A program made the translations under genes and the position numbers. Source: Viola odorata (Eukaryota > Streptophyta > Magnoliopsida > Malpighiales > Violaceae). Taken from it: a DNA stretch of 64,000 nt. A model generated the notes under the pieces. It was not told the origin of the DNA. It saw nothing but the letters and a program-made list of their open reading frames with translations, and did not search any database. The DNA lies in NCBI GenBank assembly GCA_963691705.1, contig OY829545.1, positions 9,365,444 to 9,429,443 on the forward strand, written 5' to 3'. Shown here piece by piece: positions 57,816-64,000 of this stretch; within the stretch, counting starts at the first letter, position 1, and each line of letters opens with the position of its first letter.

Positions 57816-57909
57816 AATCACACACTATCCTAATCGCACAACTAATCACATTTAAATCAGCGAATCACACACTATCCTAATCGCACAACTAATCACATTC
57901 AAATCAGCG
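57816..57909. repeat. 47-bp tandem duplication
   Basis: Two nearly identical copies starting AATCACACACTATCCTAATC at 57816 and 57863, with one visible difference. Confidence 0.85.
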
Positions 57910-58682
57910 AATTAACCATTATACACTGTTGTTTAATCACACTCATCATATTCTTTTATTATTATGAAATTAAATTAACAATATTAATCATCCACAAACT
58001 GATTTCTCTTCAAAATTCCTCAGAAAATTAAGAATTACAACAACAACAAAAAAACAGACAAACAATTCAATGAAAATGGCAAATTAGGAAAATAACAAGT
58101 AAACGGCTTCACGGACCCTATCTAGACACGGCTTGCAGGCGATCTCTATCGTTATCCAACCCAGCTCCACTGCCGCGATTTCTATCAATGCACTTGTTAA
58201 TGCTCCCAAATTGAGGCTGGTTTTGCAGTTCACAGGTATATCCTCGTTGTGGTTTTAATCTTCCTGTAACTTCGCAGTTACATCTGAAAGTAAAATACAG
58301 TTCCGATCGGTGGGTTTCCCGTTTAGAATACTCTCCCAACGGAGAATTCAGCCTCTTTTTCCATCTCTGTTGGTATCGGAAATGGGAATGGCAGGGATGC
58401 CAATTTAGCTAAACCACTTCCTTAAAAAGCCATAAATTTTTAGGTTCCATCTCCAGCGCAGTAAAATTAGCATCATTCTTAGTCTCCCTTTATGAATTGG
58501 AAAAGCTAAAGCTGTGTTGTTCGTTTCTTTACATTGTGTCAAAATAATCAAACAGAAATTGACTAAAACTTGTATGATGCATTAATACCATGACAAGAAG
58601 AAAACCTTTTGTCATCCATGTGCAACAAGGATATAAATCTCTGTGAACAAACAATCTACGGAATGTACAGATATAAAGCTGT

Positions 58683-60566
58683 CTATTCTGTTGGATTTCT
58701 GGTAATGTCGCCTTTGCTACTTAAAGGAGTAACTGTGGCAAGAATAACAAAACCACCCAGAACAACCATCAAGATACCCAAAGTGTTCACCAGCAAAGCT
58801 TCGGCCGAATAGCGCGATATTACCTTGAATGTTTGAAGGAATGTGACTTTCTCTAAGATACCAGTAGTAGCAGTCGCAACAGCAAGGGCGTAAATATAAA
58901 CCCCAAAGAACACATGCCAAGGTAACAAGGTGGCTCTGCCATTTCTTGACCCGCCCGGGTACCAAAATGTTACAAATCCAGCAGCCCACTGTCAAGGAAA
59001 ATCAGTACTTATTAGAAATCTGCCATCTGTAAGAAGCATAGAAACAGAGTGTACGCAATGAAAAAGGAACGCAAATATGATGATTACCTGAACACCAAAT
59101 AGGAAAAGGCAGGCAAGACCCAACCAAGAGTGCAGGCTGTAAAAATTGTCAATGCCTTTATCGTTGTGGAATTTCAAAGCAGCCCAAACACCAACTAAGC
59201 TTAAAAGAAAAGCAAGGAACTGCAGCATCATATGAATCAATTTTTTGAAACTTTTTGTTCCTGGAACTGTCTTGTAGGCTAACATGGCTGCATAAATCAA
59301 TAAGGTACATTCGTAAACTGAAGCAATATCATCGTGAAGAAAAGTATCCATCACAGATGACCGTATTCTAATTCATATGTAAGTTTAACAAGCATATCTA
59401 TTGCCCGTGATTTATCCATGAAAAGCGCACTTAAACCCTGATGTGTTATTAGTGACAATACCCTTTCACATATTGAGAGCACACTTTCCATGAAAGTCTG
59501 CGATGTTATAATCCTTCATTATAACATGATTCATCATTTCATTCAATATGGTGCACAATGGAACATAACTCTGAACAATGGTCAAAGCTTTTGCAGCCAC
59601 AGTTTTCGACCCTTGAAGCTCCCACAGGGAAAATAGAATTCAATCCCTAATAGACCCTAAAAGCAAATCCTATATATTTTTCTCCTATAACAGGAATAAA
59701 AAACTGAAGTGTACAGAAATACAATAGTGGCCATATCTATTAAGTACCATAGCATACATAGTTTTAATTATTTGTACTGATTCACATCAACAAGACTGGC
59801 ATCTCAGTTTTCTTTTACCCCTTGAAAGGAACAATATTGGATATCAACTTGAAGAAAACTGTTTGCACTTTCCAATTCTAAACACACATAATGACAAATT
59901 TCAGCTGTGTTGCAACCATCCATCAAGAACACAATGAACAAGGAAAACCTTGCCTGTGCGAAACTTTCTCGATGCTGTAATGGTTGATTTCACAAGTTGA
60001 ACAATGATCATGTAATGCAAATTGTTCAGCACTAAGCAAACTACCTAAATGATCCCCAAATGCCATTAACATTCACATATCTTTGGCTTTGTTGCGGCTA
60101 CACAATAATTGATGAAGCATGCACCAATAAACCTCAAAAGAAAAGAGCATATAACTCATACAAAAAGAATATTTACCTTCACCGTTCATGAGTACGAGCC
60201 CAATCACCATTAAAACAGGATGGACCTAAAAGGCGAGCAGACAAAAACAGCACACTGTGTTCAATAACCCTTAAAAGCTAAACATATATGCAAAAGTAAA
60301 AAACAGAACTGCATAGTAATGGAAGTTTTGGAACTTCAACAACTATTCACAACTGAAATTAGCAAAATGTTACCGAAATATACCAAGCTAAAAAGTGAGA
60401 GCAAAAGGGTAAATTTCATTACATTGAAGATAAGATCCTTGTTATCAGAGACGAGAGCCAATCCTCCCCTAAAATGAACATTCCAAATGAGCACGAGGGT
60501 TGCGATTAAGATACCCAGTAACCTTATAATGATGAAGATTGGGAATTTGATCGGCGGAAGGGCCAT
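58683..60566 (-). CDS. CYB561: Cytochrome b561 (transmembrane ascorbate ferrireductase)
   Basis: Four exons (60423-60566, 60177-60225, 59088-59287, 58683-58988) total 699 nt and give 232 residues. The protein has about six transmembrane helices and the four heme-binding His pairs of the family. Those His lie in VHPVLM, LIHMMLQFLAF, YSLHSWLGLACLFLFGVQ and LPWHVFFGVYIY. Exon 4 starts WAAGFVTFWYPGGSRNGR. Such proteins move electrons from cytosolic ascorbate across the tonoplast or plasma membrane to monodehydroascorbate or ferric iron. Length and helix order are normal, and the frame is exact across all GT-AG introns. The start is the only ATG before the first helix (MALPPIKFPIFIIIRLLGIL). The subtype within the plant family is not assigned. 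Confidence 0.95.
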
Positions 60567-61647
60567 TCTTTAGGCAACTTTGCAGGGAAAGGAGAAGATT
60601 GAGGGACGGTTTATATGGTTGAATGGGGTTTTGGATCTGTAAAAGATGGAGAAAGGGCGAATCTAATGGGTGCTGACTTCAGAAGTTTCAAACTGGGCGA
60701 GACGGAATATATAATCAGCACGTCATCCCATTGTTGGAGTTATTATATTTACTAGTTGGTCATGGTCATGGTCATGGTCATGGTCATGGTCACTCTACCG
60801 GTAAACATTTATCGTCGTACATTTTTTATTTATAAGTATTCAATATACTTTTCTCAACTTAAAAAATAATAAACAATTGATAAATCCATAAAAAAAGAAT
60901 TCTTTGAAATGATTAACACAAATTTCATGTTCCTTAAATAAAGCATTAAGATAATGTAAATAAACTATTTATATTCTATCAGCATAAGACACCAATAAAT
61001 ACAATTAATATTAAACTTTTATTTTTAAATTTACCTCAATTCTATTCCGTCAATAATTAATAGTGAATTTTTTTGTCAGTTAAAAAATATAATAGAATTT
61101 TGTAAATCACTTGTTGAAACATATTCTTTCATTTTTCAAGTATCTTAGATGTCCATCTCAGATTTGAGCAGCAATTAATATTGGTAGATTACATATTTTC
61201 TTGTATGAATAGTTGTTAAAATGTTTACATTTTATTCAATTATGTGTATTAAAGTTAATTATTATTTTGAATATAAAACATAATACATCATCATACCTAA
61301 TATAGTGAAATAAAATTAACTCATATAACAGTTACCGCCTACTAAGAAACTTGGAATCTCAATACAACATAAACCATAATTCGAATTGATAGAAGCGTCT
61401 AACAAATTGATTTTATGTAGTCGGGTTCACTTGATTCCCATACGAGTTTCAAGTCAATAACCAGAGCAGAGACACGGACCACGACCCTACAACTGAACCT
61501 CTAGCTTGGGGATCATAAGAACTGTGTTTTTAGGTTAAAACCAGGTTTTTACATTGCCAAACCATACACCGTAAACACCTGTGTAGGATATGGTGGCATC
61601 ACTCGACATAGTCCTACTAATGCACAGTGCACCCTGAGGTGCTAAAA
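60567..61647. other. Intergenic between cytochrome b561 and DCP5-like gene
   Basis: The cytochrome b561 promoter, a GGTCAT hexanucleotide repeat (60758-60792), and AT-rich DNA. The right part is the 3' UTR of the DCP5-like gene. No gene seen. Confidence 0.5.
60758..60792. repeat. (GGTCAT)n minisatellite
   Basis: About six perfect hexanucleotide copies, roughly 190 bp upstream of the cytochrome b561 ATG. Confidence 0.85.
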
Positions 61648-64000
61648 CTAAATAGCCCTACCAGGCATACTATAACCGCGACCCCGCCCAACATATCCAT
61701 AGCCCCTCCCATGATAACCACCACCACCGCGTGATCGACCACCTCGACCAGGTCCCCAACCACCTCGACCACCACGATATCGGGAGAAGTCACCGAATGT
61801 CTACAAATGAAGTCAGACGATTTATATCAACGACTTATAATAGTTATAACAATATAATACTAATATTGCAGAACAGATAGGAACAATATATTCGCCTCGG
61901 CGATGGTATAGAGAAATCAATAATTTCATTTCAGAGTAGTTTAAGAAAATTAAGCCAAAACAGAAAGGATGTATCCCTAATTGCATGCAATTTTATGACA
62001 GATTTTAGCTTCTAATGTTACAAGGTAAAAAAAGAAATGTTTGGATACAGGAAGCAAAACATCATACCTCAGTATCTCTTCTCATTTGCTCAGAAAACCT
62101 ACCCCTCCCCCTCCCACCACGCGATCCTCCACCAAGAGCATCACATGATAGTGAATCAAAAAAGTCATCCTTCACATAAACAGGCTGCAGCATTGTGGGG
62201 AACAAAAAGAAAACAGGTAAAGAAATCAATCTAGCCAAACCGAATACTATGGGTGTACATATGTGTGGTTGTGCATGCCTCGTATCATGGGAGGTCAGAG
62301 GGCAGATACAAAAAAAAGACTACCTTATCAAACTTTTCCAATGGACTGTCGTCTTCATCTTGTAAATCTTCACCGTCCTCTTGAGCTTTGTTACTTTTAC
62401 CAAGATGACCCCATACTTCATCCTTATTGAATTTCTCATTCATTGCGGTGAAATCAAAGTCCTCTGTGAATCTTGTAGCAGAGCGTGAAATCTGTAATGC
62501 CAATTGTCAAAAGTTCAGAAGCATCACCACCATAAATACGTTGACTTTGACATTTAAGACTATCGAAATTGCTCATTAGGGTTAAACATGAGATAACCAA
62601 GTCAAGAAAAACAAAAGAAATAAAAACAAACTTCAGAACAACTGATTGCATCTAGAACTACTAGAAATTTTACTATGAAAAAAAGACACAGGGATGTAAT
62701 ACAAAGAATGATAGATAGAGCAGGGAAAAGATAAAGGAATTAGATCTTTTGTTGATGGATGTTTTCGAAAACTTACAAGCAAGGTTCTTTCATAAAGAAC
62801 CCAGTGGCTATGCAAGGTTCAACATTTTAAAATGGCTGTGCCATACAACATCAAATTCAGATCAAACCACATGGCAATAAAATGAACACAATACATACCC
62901 CGTTTCCTCTTCCCCTTTCACGTCCTCCTCTACTAGCATGATTAGTGTACATTGGAGCACCATGTAGCTACAGGAGAAAGAGCAAATACATTAGGCCAAG
63001 CTTTCCAACCCAGGATTAAAGTTCTCAAGTTACACACCAGAAGTTGACTTAGAGAAAAGCATTTCACTAGATCGAATTCACAACTAATCAAGGCACTAGG
63101 TTCATCCTCAAAAGAAGTAAAGTTCAAACATCTTCCAAGCAAGAATAACAGAAATTTTACCAATGCAAGTCACTTTGACACATACCTTACGCTCAGTTTG
63201 AGTAGGTAGAGGTAATATTGGTTCCAGCTTTTCTGTTCCAGCAGCTGCTTTTGGTAGCGGTGGAGATTCCACCGGTGACATTTGCACCACCTCAACATCC
63301 TTTTGAGAGATCTGTGGAGACTGCCCAGAAGGCACTGTAGGGGGACCAGGCTGTAAAAACTGGCCTGGTGTGACCAGAGAAGGTTTCGCTCCCTCACCCA
63401 AAATTGAATTTGATGCCTCCATAATTCTAGATGGAGGTTCAGAAATACTTTTAAAAGGCATTACAGGATCCATTACTGTCTTGGGCTTATCAAAACCTGG
63501 TTCTGCCAACCCACTTTTCTCTAAAGCAGTGGTAAGTGGTGACACCAATGACAAATTACTACTCAGTGATGCAGCAGGAAGAGCTTGACCAGAAGGCTTG
63601 TCGGGAATTGAATTTGCAGAGTCTAAGACAATTGCAGAAGACCTCATAGAGGGTGTAGAAGACTGCAAATTCATAATGCTTGTACTCAAGGGTGGCAACA
63701 AAGGAGGGGGATTTTCAGACAACATTGGAGTTGAGAGTGTAGTTGAATTCATGGGAGGATATAGCGTAGCGAGTGTAGAAGACTGCAAATTCATATTGCC
63801 AGTACTAAAGGGTGGCATCAAAGGAGGGGGATTTTCAGACAACAGTGGAGTTGAGAGCGTAGTTGAATTCATGGAAGGATATAGCGTAGGTTGCTGTGCA
63901 GAAGGTGGCACTGATAATCCAGGTGGGCCTTGAAACAAAGTTTGTTGTTGAGCCTGCATCCCATTTGAGAGCCCATAATATCCTTGCCAATACATTGGCA
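61648..64000 (-). CDS. DCP5: DCP5/LSM14-type decapping protein, C-terminal part (runs off the window)
   Basis: Five exons are visible: from the window edge down to 63186, then 62899-62967, 62324-62491, 62068-62184 and 61648-61800. The edge exon has the Pro/Ser/Thr-rich linker, with MYWQGYYG, typical of plant DCP5. Next comes an Arg/Gly exon. The FDF motif follows (ATRFTEDFDFTAMNEKFNKD), then the FFD box (YVKDDFFDSLSCDAL), the TFG box (DTETFGDFSRYRGG), and a C-terminal RGG tail. In animals and plants these motifs recruit decapping partners and DEAD-box helicases in P-bodies. The N-terminal Lsm domain must lie beyond 64000. The edge exon contains a 120-bp tandem duplication (63655-63894). Confidence 0.9.
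63655..63894 (-). repeat. 120-bp (40-codon) tandem duplication inside the DCP5-like exon
   Basis: The units at about 63655-63774 and 63775-63894 both encode MNSTTLSTPxLSENPPPLxP, then MNLQSST. They are in frame and lie in the disordered linker. Confidence 0.85.

Larger units (their letters stand above)
57071..58682. other. Intergenic between kinase block and cytochrome b561
   Basis: Contains a perfect 11-bp-arm palindrome with bZIP-type cores (57641-57668) and a 47-bp tandem duplication (57816-57909). The right end is the 3' UTR of the cytochrome b561 gene. Short open frames at 57606-57791 and 58118-58339 have no recognisable domain. Confidence 0.4.

Overview
The window is nuclear DNA from a dicot plant. 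It has intron-rich genes with GT-AG introns, AT-rich intergenic DNA, plant-specific families (TCP, DVL/RTFL, F-box with FBA domain, MIK2-like LRR receptor kinase, chloroplast-targeted tryptophan enzyme), Stowaway and hAT-type elements, and an LTR retrotransposon. I cannot name the species.

Layout, left to right. (1) 512-5069 (-) is a nine-exon chloroplast membrane protein (DUF2854 / slr0575-like), head-to-head with an F-box gene at 5535-6635 (+). (2) 6636-22083 is gene-poor. It holds a 58-residue DVL/RTFL signalling peptide gene (9609-9785) and a CYC/TB1-clade TCP transcription factor (13303-14546), plus decayed repeats and fold-back elements. (3) 22084-32109 is a compact housekeeping cluster: proteasome maturation factor UMP1 (+), indole-3-glycerol-phosphate synthase (-) and eIF2B delta (+). 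(4) 31904-56610 is a rearranged block. An intact MIK2-like LRR receptor kinase (33377-36863, -) lies beside a fragment of a proteinaceous RNase P gene and the 3' end of eIF2B delta. The eIF2B tail, RNase P fragment, kinase and kinase 5' flank recur at 42856-56610 as a dead copy. A third kinase 3' fragment and a satellite-like array of about 385-bp units (38708-42228) lie between the copies. The second copy carries a nonsense codon, a 2-bp frameshift and a hAT-type insertion, and is split by a young 6.9-kb LTR retrotransposon (43856-50774, target duplication ATATC). (5) 58683-60566 (-) is a cytochrome b561. (6) 61648 to the right edge (-) is the C-terminal part of a DCP5/LSM14-type decapping protein.

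The genes do not form one pathway. The single-copy genes cover chloroplast, tryptophan, proteasome, translation, redox and mRNA-decay functions. The receptor-kinase block looks like a typical expanding and decaying immune-receptor locus.

The most unusual object is the retrotransposon. It encodes gag but no recognisable protease, reverse transcriptase, RNase H or integrase. It carries a long antisense ORF with a likely small intron, and is studded with about twenty copies of a short palindromic motif of the form AACGGCA-NNN-TGCCGAT, in both LTRs and in non-coding interior.
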